Source: Phymatolithon calcareum (lineage: Eukaryota; Rhodophyta; Florideophyceae; Hapalidiales). From it: DNA of 64,000 nt. The DNA is taken from positions 186,001 to 250,000 of the forward strand of contig OZ345356.1 in the NCBI GenBank assembly GCA_977006965.1, in the 5' to 3' direction. The position numbers and the translations under genes were made by a program. Under the pieces are notes generated by a model. That model made no database searches. It worked only from the letters and a program-made list of their open reading frames with translations, and was not told where the DNA came from. Below are positions 30,593 to 42,233 of the stretch, piece after piece. Numbering within the stretch: the stretch's first letter is position 1; each line of letters begins with the position of its first letter.

Positions 30593-33316
30593 TGTAGCGC
30601 CAGGCTCCAAAAGAACCCGACGCCACATGGGAGAGAAAAGCCCAAGAGAGGAGAGAGAAGAAAAGAGCGGGAGAGACAAGACAAAAAGAGGAGGAAAGAA
30701 AGACAAGCCAACAAAACCCCCAGGACAAACAGACTGGAATCTGCCGTTGCGTACGTTTCCACTCAATAGCGCAATGAAGCGGCACATCGCAAGAGCATTC
30801 AACAGAGCACCGAAGGGGAAGGCGGTAGGTCCAGACGGAATAGCGGTCGAAATGTTGCACGCGAACGAAGAAGCGGGGCTCGAAATAATGCTAGCATTAT
30901 GGGAAAAAATGCGGGAGACTCAAATGTCTTCCTCGGGCATGGCGCCAAGCAACTCTGATTCCCTTATAAAAGAAAGGCCCAGCTCATGCCGCAGCGAACT
31001 ACAGGCCTATATCTCTTTTTAGTCAAGCCAGGAAAACCATCGACTCAGCTCTAGATGCATACATATGCGAGAACTACTGCTTCAATAAGGTTCAGCTGGG
31101 TTTTCGGAAAGACAGAAGCACATATCTCGCTATACTCCGCACAAAAGGTACAATGAAAAAGGGTCATCCGTTCATGGCAGTTCTCGACCTATCCGCGGCA
31201 TACGATAGTGTGCTAAGGGATATCCTCATGAATAGGCTGACGGAGAAACTTCCTGAAGAGATAACAAGGATGGTTGCGTACCTGTTAAAACCATCGTGGG
31301 TCACATCAGCTGGAGACGAGACAGAAACGTGGTGTATCATCGACCGAGGAGTACCTCAAGGTTCCCCGCTTAGTCCATGCCTATACAATATATTCATGGA
31401 CATATTCGCAGAAGCCGTCTCCAAGACAGACAGGAACGTCTCAGACAGCCCAGTGCAATTGCTCGCAGATGATGTTCAGCTTCAAGCGAAGACAGGACGA
31501 GGAATGCAGAAACTTCTTGATATAGCGACCATTTGGGCAAGCGAAAATAGCACGAAATGGAACACAAAACCAGGAAAAAGCGAAGTTCTTAAATACAAAG
31601 GGCTTCAGAAGCACACTTTTTACTTGGCGGGACGAGAACTATATCAAGCCTGGAGACTCTCGTATCTTGGGGTAAGCATGAATAGCAAGGGTGTTACGGA
31701 TGACACGGCCATAGCAAAAGTTCGAAATGCTACAGGATGCATACATAAGCTTCGGGAGCTTGGAGTGAATGTTCGAGGATTCAAACCGGAGACATGCATC
31801 AGGATCACTAAGTAGTAATTATCCCGAATTGGGAGTATGCGTTACACGTTACTCCAATGACAAATCGATTGCTCTCCGCAATCGAGTCGGCAGAGGGCTT
31901 GTTCTACAAGAATGTTTTCGGAAAGTATGCCGAACACCGCCGGGACCGAATGCGAGTTCTGTGCCGACTGGGACCACCAAAGATGAGGAGACGTCATCAA
32001 GCAGAAAGGTTTGCATTAAGCCTGGTAAGACACAAAAAGCGCCTCGAAGAAGCAGACGAGTACTTTGGAAGAGATGAGGACGTAAAGGAAGCAATGAAGG
32101 ATATTGAATATCTCAAGATTTATGAAGACCTGCGAAAAGCCCTTCAGAAAGCCCAGGAGGGATCTGTCACGAAGAAGAGGAGGAGAGAAGAAACAATTAA
32201 GGTATGGGAAAAGGAAGAAGAAGGCAGATCAATGAAGATTCCTAATGAAGGTAAGCTACCAGGGATCCTTTACATAGGAAAAAGAACAACACGTTTAAGT
32301 TGCCTAAGGTTGACATTCAAACGAGCACCCCTTTGGAGAAAATTAGTATTGGGTGCCTACTGTGGGATTACCGCGGTGATCAAACTAGTCGCCTTACAAC
32401 GTACTCTAGCGTCGTCGAAATTGAGTACAGAAATTGAGTCTGAGTGCAAGAGACTCACAGGAGCTCTTGTTGGGAGAGAACTACGAATCAAGAACGTTTT
32501 GAGTAGCCAGAGCACTTTAGCTTAGAGATTATCGCAAGAGCTGCCCCGTTACTCCAAAGTGAGGCTTTGGGAGCTCTCAAAATAAAATCATCAAATATCC
32601 CCAGGACAAACAGACAGAATAAGCGTGTAGACGTCGGCGTCGTCCTCCGGCGGCGACCTTGGATTGGCCGTCAACCTTGAGACAGGCGCGCGAAAAGCGG
32701 ACAGGGACCTTGAGCGCGAATGTCACCGAACTGGCTTGTGCGGCGAAACGGTTGCGGTCAAGAAGGGTTAGGAAGTCACCGACTCCGCGTGGTCAACGGG
32801 ATTCACAGGCGTGACGCGTGTAGGATCCAAGCACTCGAGCCGAAGTCCAGAAACCTCCGGGACAGGGACGACGTCATCCTCAGACGGCGACCTTGGCTTG
32901 GCAGTCGACCTTCGAACGAACGCACGAAAAAGGGAAAAGGAAATTTGAGCGCAGTTGTCTTCGTGCTGGCATACATGACGACGGTTGCGAACAAGAAGGT
33001 TGGTGAGAGCTCCGACTCCGCGTGGTCGAATGGCCGTGCAGGCGAAGTTGAGCGTGCTACGAACTGAGCATTCGAGCCGAAATCCAGAACTCCCCACCTT
33101 CGTTTACTCAGAGGAAGGAACTAATTAGCTTATATACTACAACATATGCAAAAGACAGCGATGAAGCGCATAGACACACGAGAGACACGTGCAAGTATGG
33201 CCCAACAGATCACCTACTACGAGCAGCATGACTCTCGCGATCCAAGTTGTGCGGCGTACAGTCGCGAGAGGAAAAAGCGACCGCCTTGGGACAGCGACAT
33301 AACAGCGGGCGCTACA
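30593..33316 (+). mobile_element. LTR-1 solo LTR, copy 2, interrupted by LINE-A2
   Basis: It starts TGTAGCGCC, ends GGGCGCTACA, and is flanked by ATTGC on both sides (30588-30592 and 33317-33321), a 5-bp TSD. Removing the inserted LINE (30735-32598 plus one TSD copy) leaves about 840 bp homologous to 10602-11513. After the LINE, a roughly 250-bp unit is imperfectly tandemly repeated (CTCCGACTCCGCGTGGTC...ACTCGAGCCGAA... at about 32777 and again at 33021). A TATA-like CTTATATACTAC lies near 33130. Confidence 0.88.
30735..32598 (+). mobile_element. LINE-A2 copy 1, 5'-truncated
   Basis: 1864 bp between copies of CCCCAGGACAAACAGAC (30718-30734 and 32599-32615; 17-bp TSD). It starts inside ORF2 (WNLPLRTF..., just before the reverse transcriptase) and runs through RT boxes LDLSAAYD, GVPQGSPLSP and LADD to a C-terminus GREL/RIKNVL and a GGGAGCTCTCAAAATAAAAT tail. 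The FADD motif reads LADD here. Several frameshifts and stops break the frame (for example near 31020 and 31815). It is nearly identical to 36322-37723 and clearly diverged from LINE-A at 3026-8166. Confidence 0.9.
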
Positions 33317-33321
33317 ATTGC

Positions 33322-33819
33322 TCTTCGACGTGTAGGACATTCGTATTCGTCCCTGCTTATTAGATGATTTGATGAACTTTCTTCTGCGTTCCTTGAAATT
33401 GTATTCTTTATATAAACCCAAGCGAAGTGCAGAGAAAATGCTCATTTTTCTAAGGGTGCTTTTTGAACGTTGCCCGTGGTGTGCCGCAATGCTCAAGGAA
33501 GCTGGGAGAGAGGACAGAAGGAGATGAAAGAAGGAAACGAGATGAACAGCTGCCGTGAACATCCTAAATGGTTTCCAACCCGGGTCATCCTTTGAAGGAC
33601 GGTGGCTGAAGATTGGCTGCATAGATATTTAGATGTTAAGCTCCCCGAAGCTCTGCACTTCGTGCGGCTTAGAGCTGTTGTGACATCAATACCACTCGTA
33701 TCTATTAAAGTCTACTGTAACCGTAAGGATGGGGAGTTGCTATAGGACAACTCCGAAACCTGCATTAAAGAAGAAGAAGAAGAAGAACGTTGCCCATGTC
33801 CTACATGAGAAAGATTCTG
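33322..33819. other. Intergenic with GAA microsatellite
   Basis: No gene seen. A run of GAA repeats sits at about 33771-33788, possibly the tail of a decayed insertion. Confidence 0.35.
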
Positions 33820-34560
33820 TTGCTACTTCATGGACTTATCCATTTAATCTGAACACAAAACGTGACGAAAAAGCAGCAACCGAAAAGCCACCTTGCCTTG
33901 ACGAAGTGACGGCTGCAATGTTAAAAATTGATGCATCGATTAACGCTGAACTCGTCGCAGTCCTATGGGAAGCCTTTGGTAGGTGTGGTGAGACGGCTCT
34001 ACACTGGCAAAAATCCCTCCCTTTCCCAATACTCAAACCCGGGGCACACGACGCCCAATATCCCGTCTAAGATATGAAGCTGCGCAAGATGAACTCCAAT
34101 CATTGGTATCAGCTTGGGTTCGGGGAAAAGCACAGAGCTGACCATCATAAGACCACGGAGCTACTGAAAGGGGACCAAAGATGCGTTGCAGTACTGGACC
34201 TCAAGGCAGCCTAAGACAAATCCCAAGAGAGCACTTGGTGAACAGAAGGAGGCCAATATTGCCTCCCCATGTGTGCGCTTTGGCTGAGGCGTTCGTGACA
34301 CAATCTTGGGTGTCAACAATTGGCGATGCGGATAGGAGATGGTTTCTTGTGTACATTTGTGTCCTACAAGGGTCCCCCCCTTGACGCACGCATTTGCAAC
34401 ATCTTCATGAATGGGTTCTCCGAGCGTATGAGTGCGGAAACCAACATCTGGGATGAAGTTTTCTATCCTCTTCGCAGACGATGTTATTCTCTTCAAGAAA
34501 TCCTCCGCTGCATTAAGATAGCTACCCTTTGGGCCCACGGCGAGGAATGACTTGGATTGC
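33820..34560 (+). pseudogene. Decayed LINE reverse transcriptase
   Basis: Fragments in several frames keep the order of a LINE RT: a PPCLDEVTAAMLK helix before the RT, VAVLDLKAA (box A) near 34190, VLQGSPP near 34370 and a FADDVILFKK equivalent near 34470. Stops and shifts occur throughout. It is too decayed to assign to the LINE families above. Confidence 0.6.
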
Positions 34561-34988
34561 GAAACAATAGAAGAGTTCTTGAATAAGTGGAGATGTCGAA
34601 CGAGACATTCAGGCTCGCAAAAGTGGTCCTGGTACACGTTCTGGAGGTGATATACTTTTGTCAATTGTACAGACCTGTGCTGGGCGGGTAATCCGCGACC
34701 GCGGGTATACCTGCGGTTATTTGACGCGAGTATGACATGAACCCGTGCGAAGAAGAAATTTTTTTCCTCCACGGGTACCCATTCCCGTGGGTCCTCAAGA
34801 AAGCAGTCAAACCTGTGAAACTGCAACGGTTCGGGACAGGTGGTTGGTTTTCAGTTCGAGAGGATTTTCAGTTATGAAGTTCCTATCATAACACCATCTC
34901 ACAGCCACTTACAAATAGCTTACAGCAAGTGGACACGTCGGCGGTCAAATTCATCTAGAATGTGCTTTTCGGCAATGGGATGGAACTA
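34561..34988. other. Intergenic, no gene recognised
   Basis: The sequence around 34670-34800 contains GGGTA/TACCC-rich blocks that could be ends of a small transposon. I could not define inverted repeats or a TSD. Confidence 0.25.
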
Positions 34989-36286
34989 TAGTCAACCCAC
35001 GAAAACCGGATGGCTTCAGTCCGGGAGGCAGAAATCCATATATCGAGGATATTCCAAGAGTGAATTCATATCATATCGCAAAGACTACACGTGTAGCTCA
35101 GCAGCCCATGTGGCAGAGGCAGCCGACATGTAGTTTCGCCAATCGATACCGACGCACTGCGCGAATCTGAGAATCCAGGGAGCAGAGAAGCGATAGTATA
35201 AATTTCAATAGTTGCAATTGTTGACGGCATTAGGCTCGTGGGAACTGTCCGGTCCGGAACTGTAACATCACTGGAGGATCATGGTGACACCGATTTATTA
35301 GTGTATATCTGCGTAACTGCTGCACATGCGTACAGTATGAACCAACTGTGGCAGATAAAGTGCTTGAAGCGTGTGTAAGGTTGGAGAATCTGACGAGCCG
35401 TCAGGTGGTATCACGCTTTTGGAACCGCGGTCAGAGTTGGGAATATGGACGCCATTGGCAGCGACAGACTTCACGCAGAGGATGTAGAGGAGCTAGTCAC
35501 ATTGGATGATGCAACAATAAGCCCAGAAACGCCTGGAGCTCTTTCGAAGATGGCGACGGACCGACCGGAAAGTCACGAAAGTAGATGGTGGCTCCGCGGA
35601 TAACAGAGATACAGAGGGGCTTGCGCAGGCCCGATGTAGCGGGGATAACTGGTATTCGCATGCTAATTGTCGACATACTTGCTTACGCTGAAAACCCGGA
35701 TTACAAAGAAAAGGTTGGTAATGCAATTGTAGAAATTCTCACATTTGCAGTAGTGGATGGGGTGGCACTAACTAGATTGGGGTTTCCATGACTTCAGAGG
35801 GCTACAGGAGCGCAAGTGCAGCTTTAAAGAGCTGGGTCGCTGATGACTTTATCCCCATTCGAAGATTATGTGGTAGCTAAAAATCGTGTTCGACGGCATT
35901 GCCAGGATCGGGATTGCTACCACTATGGAGTGCTGAATGCTGGCGCAGTGTCAACAGTCCTCGTAGACGCGATCGGTAATATGATGCGCGTACACTCGAG
36001 CACTCTTACCGAGGTCTGGCCGCCATGGAGATGGTGGGCTGTGCCTTACTGCATTCTGTGGAAAAGTGGTAACGAGCAGAATATGCTCCGTGGCATGTAC
36101 TCAATATTTTTTACATTTTTAAGGAATGCGCCGTGCATCAGCAGTCAGGATATTCTACTAAGTGAGTATTCTGAATATATTAAAATTTCGATGAATTTTG
36201 GACGAAACGGTATTCGTGGACGCACGCAATATTCTAAAAACCGAGGTTATACGCTTAACGAGGATCCAGTTATCGAGGGTTGACTG
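34989..36286 (+). mobile_element. Pogo-B DNA transposon, copy 2 (degenerate)
   Basis: It starts TAGTCAACCC and ends CCAGTTATCGAGGGTTGACTG at 36286, with TA outside both ends (34987-34988 and 36287-36288). It is homologous in inverted orientation to 18382-19955. The best-preserved open segment (35585-35791) differs from copy 1 by only a few residues (for example NPDYKEKVGNAIVEIL against NPVCKEGVGDAIVEIL). That may reflect recent common origin rather than selection. No catalytic domain is visible. Confidence 0.75.
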
Positions 36287-36321
36287 TAATGCACATGCGT
36301 CGGTCGCGAGAAAAGGAAGCG

Positions 36322-37723
36322 GGATATTTGATGATTTTATTTTTGAGAGCTCCCAAAGCCTCACCTTGGAGTAACGGGGCAGCTCTTGCGATAATCTCTA
36401 CGCTATAGTCATCTGGCTGCTCAAAACGTTCTTGATTCGTACTTCTCTCCCAACAAGAGCTCCGGTAAGTCTCTTACACTCAAACTCAATTTCTGTACTC
36501 ATCTTCGATGACGCTAGAGTACGTTGTAAGGCGACTAGTCCGACCACCGCGGTAATCCCACAGTACGCACCCAACACTGATTTCCTCCAAAGGGGTGCTC
36601 GGTTGAATGTCAACCTTAGGCACCTTAAACGTGTTGTTCTTTCTCCTATGTAAAGGATCCCTGGTAGCTTGCCTTCAATAGGAATCTTCATTGATCTGCC
36701 TTCTTCTTCCTTTTCCCATACCTTAATTGTTTCATCTCTCCTCCTCTTCTTCGTGACAGATCCCTCCTGGGCTTTCTGAAGGGCTTGTCGCAAGTCTTCA
36801 TACATCTTGAGATATTCAATATCCTTCATTGCTTCCTTTACGTCCTCATCTCATCCAACGTACTCTTCTGTTTCTTCAAGGCGCTTTTTGTGTCTTACCA
36901 GGCTTAATGCAAACCTTTCTGCTTGATGACGTCTCCTCATCTTTGGTGGTCCCAGTCGGCACAGAACTCGCATTCGGTCCCGGCGGTGTTCGGCATACTT
37001 TCCGAAAACATTCTTGTAGAACAAGCCCTCTGCCGACTCGATTGCGGAGAGCAATCGATTTGTCATTGGAGTAACGTGTAACGCATACTCCCAATTCGGG
37101 ATAATTACTACTTAGTGATCCTGATGCATGTCTCCGGTTTGAATCCTCGAACATTCACTCCAAGCTCCCGAAGCTTATGTATGCATCCTGCAGCATTTCG
37201 AACTCTTGCTAAGGCCGTGTCATCCGTAACACCCTTGTTATTCATGCTTACCCCAAGATACGAGAGTCTCCAGGCTTGATATAGTTCTCGTCCCGCCAAG
37301 TAAAACGTGTGCTTCTGAAGTCCTTTGTACTTAAGAACTTCGCTTTTTCCTGGTTTTGTGTTCCATTTCATGCCATTTTCGCTTGCCCAACTGGTTGCTA
37401 TATCAAGGAGTTTCTGCATTCCTCGTCCTGTCTTCGCTTGAAGCTGAACATCATCTGCGAACAATTGCACAGGGCTTTCTGAAACGTTCCTGTCTGTCTT
37501 GGAGACGGCTTCTGCGAATGTGTCCATGAATCTATTGTAAAGGCATGGACTAAGCGGGGAACCTTGAGGTACTCCTCGGTCGATGATACACCACGTTTCT
37601 GTCTCGTCTCCAGCTGATGTGACCCACGATGGTTTTAACAGGTACGCAACCATCCTTGTTATCTCTTGAGGAAGTTTCTCCGTCAGCCTCTTCATGAGGA
37701 TATCCCTGGGCACACTATCGTAT
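36322..37723 (-). mobile_element. LINE-A2 copy 2, 5'-truncated
   Basis: 1402 bp between GAGAAAAGGAAGCG at 36308-36321 and 37724-37737 (14-bp TSD). On the minus strand it begins inside the RT just after box A (YDSVPRDILMKRL) and continues with GVPQGSPLSP and FADD to the 3' UTR and GGGAGCTCTCAAAAATAAAA tail. Frame breaks occur near 37108 and 36850. The peptide VRGFKPETCIRITK followed by a stop is shared with copy 1, so that lesion predates both insertions. Confidence 0.9.
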
Positions 37724-37737
37724 GAGAAAAGGAAGCG

Positions 37738-37782
37738 ACCCCACCATCTGGCGGGAGCAATGCAATACCGTTGGGCGCGACA
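37738..37782 (+). repeat. LTR-1 remnant, 3' end
   Basis: The sequence on both sides of LINE-A2 copy 2 (CGGTCGCGAG... before it, then up to ...TTGGGCGCGACA at 37782) matches the 3' end of LTR-1. The rest of this LTR copy is missing. Confidence 0.6.
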
Positions 37783-38291
37783 ACACAAGCTGGATGCTCA
37801 GCCGAGGAGCGAGCACGGCGGCGGAAGTGGAGAAGACGTGCAACACTGAGCAAGAAGTCGGTTTCCAGAGAATACCTAAAATACCAGCGGTATGCCGCTG
37901 CCGGCAGAGCGTCTATAGAGACGATGTCAACGCCCTTAATCAATAGTGTAATCACTGGGAGTGATAAGTTAAAGAATGGGTTTATCTTGAAAAGGGGTGA
38001 TCTCTCTCCGATGAGAAGATGAGATGCCCAGTCTAAGGTGCGATCAGGATCGCCGCTTCAAATGGGCAGGGGCGTTATGATATCGCAGAGAGTGTAAGTG
38101 TCGCTAATTACACTCGTGCAGCATTGCGTGTCTACAGTGCCCCATACACTCGAAGAGTGTATTAATCATTGATTCGCAATGTTTGCTTGGCCTTCTTCGC
38201 CAGCTTTTTCTTGCGTGTGTTGGACCCCGTCCTTCTTCGCCAGCTTTTACTGACCTTGATTTGGACCCCGTCCTTCTTCGTCGCTTTTGTC

Positions 38292-38655
38292 CCGCGAACA
38301 TCATTTGTGTTGATTGCCACACAAATCTACGCTGACCTTCTCCTCCTTATTGCCGGAGATATAGATAGGTCCCGTCTCTGAATTGGTTGCTCCTTCCAAT
38401 CCATATTTGCGTTCCTTCTGGAACGTCTTTCTTTCAATTCGGGCTCCGGTTGCCTGCCTTGAATTTTTTTGTTCCGCGAATATCATTTGTGTTAATAGCC
38501 ACACAAATCTACGCTGACCTTCTCCTCCTTATTGCCGGAGATATAGATAGGTCCCTTGTCTGAATTGGTTGCCTCTGCCAATCCATATTTGCGTTCCTTC
38601 TGGAACGTCTTTGTTTCAATTCGGGCTCCGTTTGCCGTCCTTGATTTTTTTCGCA
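38292..38655. repeat. 182-bp tandem duplication inside the TRIM-like element
   Basis: A unit starting CCGCGAACATCATTTGTGTT at 38292 is repeated at 38474 with a few differences. On the minus strand both units encode ETKTFQKERKYGLxEATNS...GPIYISGNKEEKVSVDLCG. Just before it (38187-38285) a shorter unit with TTGGACCCCGTCCTTCTTCG is repeated. Confidence 0.8.
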
Positions 38656-38669
38656 ACAATCGAAGTCGC

Positions 38670-39017
38670 TTAGGAAGTAAACTCCAGAATCCTTGCCGCC
38701 GCATGTTCGGTGCGCATTGGCATTCGAAGACTGTGTAGAGCCTTCTCTCTTGTCGATGACTCTGTGTAAGATACCGCCGTCATCGCCGGGGCTTCCTTCT
38801 TCTTCTCGTTGACCTCATCATCGTACCGTTTCCTCGCCTTCAAAAACCTTGTCACAACTCTTGGGTCGAGACTTCGTAAAATCGGGTGGCTCACGGGTTG
38901 GAATAGCGCGGCGGTTGGTTTCCGATCGGTAGATTTCGCCGACGAAAGACTTCCGCTTCCCATGGTTCGATAGTCATCCATTTCCAATTCAAACTTGAAC
39001 AATCTTCGTCTTAACAC
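38670..39017 (-). CDS. Gag-like frame of the TRIM-like element
   Basis: About 115 residues opening 30 bases after the 39048 LTR. The segment HPILRSLDPRVVTRFLKARKRYDDEV resembles the helical entry of gag-like proteins found in many algal and oomycete LTR elements; this is inference from pattern only. The duplicated downstream unit (38292-38655) lies in further frames. There is no zinc knuckle. Whether it is translated is unknown. Confidence 0.4.
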   Translation of the reverse strand: MLRRRLFKFELEMDDYRTMGSGSLSSAKSTDRKPTAALFQPVSHPILRSLDPRVVTRFLKARKRYDDEVNEKKKEAPAMTAVSYTESSTREKALHSLRMPMRTEHAAARILEFTS

Positions 39018-39581
39018 TCAAACATTCTCCTGCAGGAAAGAAATTTCTGTAATCACTGGGAGTGATAAGTTAAAGAATGGGTTTATCTTGAAAAGGGGTG
39101 ATCTCTCTCCGATGAGAAGATGAGATGCCCAGTCTAAGGTGCGATCAGGATCGCCGCTTCAAATGGGCAGGGGCGTTATGATATCGCAGAGAGTGTAAGT
39201 GTCGCTAATTACACTCGTGCAGCATTGCGTGTCTACAATAGGGACTTACGCGAATACCGCACCATGTGCCAGGCGCGGTTACGACATGCTATCGGATCAG
39301 CTGTCAAACGAGCTCGGTGCACTGATCACCGATCTGCAAAATGTGGCACAAAGAGCACACAATGACGCCTCGCTACCGTGGGTCGTCTACGGCGAACAAT
39401 ACAGGAGTTCTGCAATTTAGATGGGATATCTGAGATCCTAAGTTTTTCCGCCCGCCCCTCTGGCGGTGCGTTTTCGTAAGCTACACAAAGCTAGGTAGCA
39501 ACTGAGGAAGCCTTGCCCATATCTTCGGAAGTCTGTGGGGCTTTTAAATAAACTTTGCTCAAAAAAAACAAGCTGGATGCT

Positions 39582-39878
39582 GTCAAAAGGAGAATCATCA
39601 CACACAAGCATGTCCATAAGCGAGCACTGTACGATGTCTAACTGCTATCTTTTCCGCGTTCTTTAAAAAGGACGCCGAAAAGGCTGTACTTTTGGCTTTG
39701 ACGGCTGCGGAGAAGAGCCAAAGTGATATCTGGTACCTTAATTGTTACTTTACACTCATGAATTAGTCCTCAGTCGTCAGGACTAATCAGGGATGGTGAG
39801 TCGAATATCAGCTTGATGACACGCGAAACCAAACTTTACTTGTCGGCGAGATGACTTAGTTGATATCAGCGATTGCCG
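39582..39878. other. Intergenic, no gene recognised
   Basis: Short stretch between the LINE-D TSD and the second piggyBac-like element; nothing recognisable. Confidence 0.3.
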
Positions 39879-41653
39879 CCCTAGTGTCTATTTGACGGAA
39901 ATTTTCCCTCAATTGAGGGAATCAGATTCATTTAATATTTTGCGCATGAAAGCTATTCGTCATCGAGCTCGTCAATAGCACCAAGCTCATAGATATCTTC
40001 AGCATGCTTAGTGAAGTAGTTCATAACAGTAAAAGTGTCGTAAATGTATATTGTGGCACTCTGACTTGAATTTTCTAACTCTGCAGTTGTTTTGCAGAAC
40101 AAATGTAGTCATCATGACATCCGCAGTCATCCTTTTCTTGTTCTTGGGAGTAAAATGGTTTCCAACTCGGCTCTCGAATCCAAATGTACCTTCTGGGGCA
40201 ACTGAATATCGACAAGTAACGCGCACGGGATATGTTATCGATGAGTTGCTCACCCGGCACTTCAGAATATCTTCGCTGCTTCATGCGCTGCTGACACTCT
40301 ACATGGGCATTAGAGAACAAGAGCCAGCTAACAACGACGAATATTGCCAGAAGAGTTTGATGACCACTATGAACTATAGGCGCACTTGTTGAATTTCTGA
40401 GATTCAACACTCGTCAAGTACATATAATGTGCCTTATTCCGTAGTAGGCGGCAACAAGACAGCACAGAACTGCTATACCGTGAGCCATCTCACCTTCAAA
40501 ATCTCTTTGACACAGTGCGCTCTCTGTGGTCATTCGTGGCATTGACAGAATAAAGACTGAGCGACCAACGGTACTGCGCAGACTACATTTCGCCTTTCCA
40601 CTTGGCTACACGCTGCCTGAAATCCACCGGAGGTATTCGGCGAACAGCATCGCAGTTTTTGAAAAAGAAGGGTCGGGGAGATACTTCTTCGACCTGGTAG
40701 ACTTTCAGAAAGTGCTCTTAGCGCCGAACTCAACCCTTGAAATTCGGACGAGTATTTCGAAAATCTGAATAAGCTCTATCACTGTAGTCTCTTTTCGTCC
40801 CTTTCTTCTCAGCTTAGCGGACGCCCAAGCAGCAATTATTCGCAGGTGGACTTGAAGAAACATCGACATCTCGCAATCGCACTTCGCATGAAGTCGAATA
40901 TTACCATTTTCGGATCAGAAGTCTCCGTTTAATGTGTGAATTTTCCAGAATTGAGAGGAACATCGTCCTTCGAACGGACATAGAGCTTTCCGCTTGTACC
41001 ATGGCACCCGATGAGCGCCAGTATTCGACTCGCGGTCTGGCGTGACGACATCAAGTTCCCGGTGGTATGTTTGGTCCTAAGGGCCATGCAAGACGTAGAC
41101 GAGAGAGGCCAGAAGAACACTTTTAGAGCTTCTAAAGGTTGTATCGAAGCATGTATGCCCTTCTGAGGATCGTGTGTTCGTCAATGTAGACGATAAACGG
41201 GCGTTTCGCGATGAAGATTGGTGATGATGAGTACTGTAAGCAGGTCTGGGTTGTACCGCGCTTCGCCGGTTTTGGCGCGTTTCAAGCTGCTGAGCGTCTG
41301 AAATGTCATCGCCAGCGTTCCCTGCCTTTACGTTGACAATATGAACTGCAAAAGGCTCCGCACAGTCTGGAGCACTCTTCGAGACCGGTCACAGATGGTG
41401 CCATGGTGTGTACTGAAGTACCGACCGCGCGCGGCCGGTCTTTTTGTCGTTGAATGGCAGGCCCAAAACTTCTGAGTGACCAACATATTTTCGTTGCTAG
41501 CGTCGAACCAAGCGACTTTAGTGTGGACACTCTTCGCACAGAACATAAACCCGGCTTTACGATTATAGCGTGAGCTGTTTTGAATTTGCTTTATGGATTT
41601 TTTCGAGCTTTTAAAGCGCCCCTCAATTGCGGGGGTCCTTCAAATAGACACTA
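39879..41653 (-). mobile_element. PiggyBac-like element, copy 2 (uninterrupted)
   Basis: Ends CCCTAGTGTCTATTTGACGG (39879-39898) and the near complement closing at about 41653 match copy 1 (2352-9477). Inner CCTCAATTGAGG-type palindromes are also shared. The C-terminal remnant is at 40008-40410 (with NAHVECQQRMKQRRY and a Cys/His cluster) and the N-terminal one at about 40700-41120. Only about 130 bases lie between these blocks, so the catalytic core is absent here too. Both copies therefore derive from an already deleted parent. It is heavily frameshifted. Confidence 0.5.
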
Positions 41654-41766
41654 AATTCACAGCCAGAAGGTAGGATCTATGGAGGATATTTGGTTCCACG
41701 ATTGTAGTGCCCGAAGGGTCTATGATTCTGAATCGATAGCTGTGTCCACGACAAGTGGAACACACC

Positions 41767-42222
41767 CAGGGGTTGCGCCAATTCCATTGCGATCAATTTA
41801 ATTGCAATTTTTCCCAATTCCACCCAAATTGGTTCTTCTAACTGAATTGCAATTCGAATTGGTCGCACCTAATACTGAGGATCGTAGTAGATGAACATTG
41901 GACCAGGGGAATGTTATGGGGGGGGCGAATAAAGCAGAATGTTGAGGGAATCAACGTACTCACCTCATGTTCAGTACGTGGTCTTTGTTCTAATCAGGGG
42001 TTGCGCCAATTCCATTGCTATCAATTTAATTGCAATTTTTCCCAATTCCACCCAAATTGGTTCTTCGAACTGAATTGCAATTCGAATTGGTCGCACCTAA
42101 TACTGAGGATCGTAGGAGATGAACATTGGACCAGGGGAATGTTATGGGGGGGGAGTAAAGCGGAAAGTTGAGAGAATCAACGTATTCACCTCACGTTCAG
42201 TACGTGGTCTTTGTTCAATAAT
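41767..42222. repeat. 228-bp tandem duplication with hAT-B left end
   Basis: CAGGGGTTGCGCCAATTCCA begins at 41767 and again at 41995, followed each time by the same sequence through CAGGGGAATGTTATGGGGGG to CAGTACGTGGTCTTTGTTC. Each unit holds a hAT-B terminal repeat and, 145 bases on, a terminus like that of the 12002-12358 MITE, so two transposon ends are duplicated together. Confidence 0.85.
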
Positions 42223-42233
42223 ACCCAGAGTAC

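Larger units (their letters stand above)
37947..39237 (-). mobile_element. Small non-autonomous LTR retrotransposon (TRIM-like)
   Basis: Two 190-bp direct repeats (37947-38136 and 39048-39237) begin TGTA, end TACA and look identical base for base. They flank 911 bp of internal sequence. ATAG lies outside both ends (37943-37946 and 39238-39241), a 4-bp TSD, or 5-bp AATAG if the LTR ends in TAC. The only sizeable frame (38670-39017 -) resembles a gag-like segment, which would make the 39048 LTR the 5' one. There is no RT, integrase or protease, so it must rely on a partner element. A solo LTR of the family lies at 42234-42498. Confidence 0.88.
37799..39567 (+). mobile_element. LINE-D fragment, split by a small LTR element
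   Basis: Direct repeats ACAAGCTGGATGCT at 37785-37798 and 39568-39581 (14-bp TSD) bound a 5'-truncated LINE. Its own sequence is 37799-37946 and 39242-39567. The second part encodes a C-terminal tail (...LPWVVYGEQYRSSAI, stop at 39418-39420) and a 3' UTR ending GGGGCTTTTAAATAAACTTT plus oligo-A. A similar tail lies inverted at 20815-20870. Confidence 0.85.

Noticed and set aside
36287-36321. Full LTR-1 copy around LINE-A2 copy 2
   Set aside because: Only the 3' end of LTR-1 is recognisable; no TG start or 5-bp TSD could be found.
37947-39237. CRISPR-like or satellite interpretation of the repeated blocks
   Set aside because: Only two copies, with TG...CA ends and a short TSD, which fit LTRs; no spacer-repeat array exists anywhere in the window.
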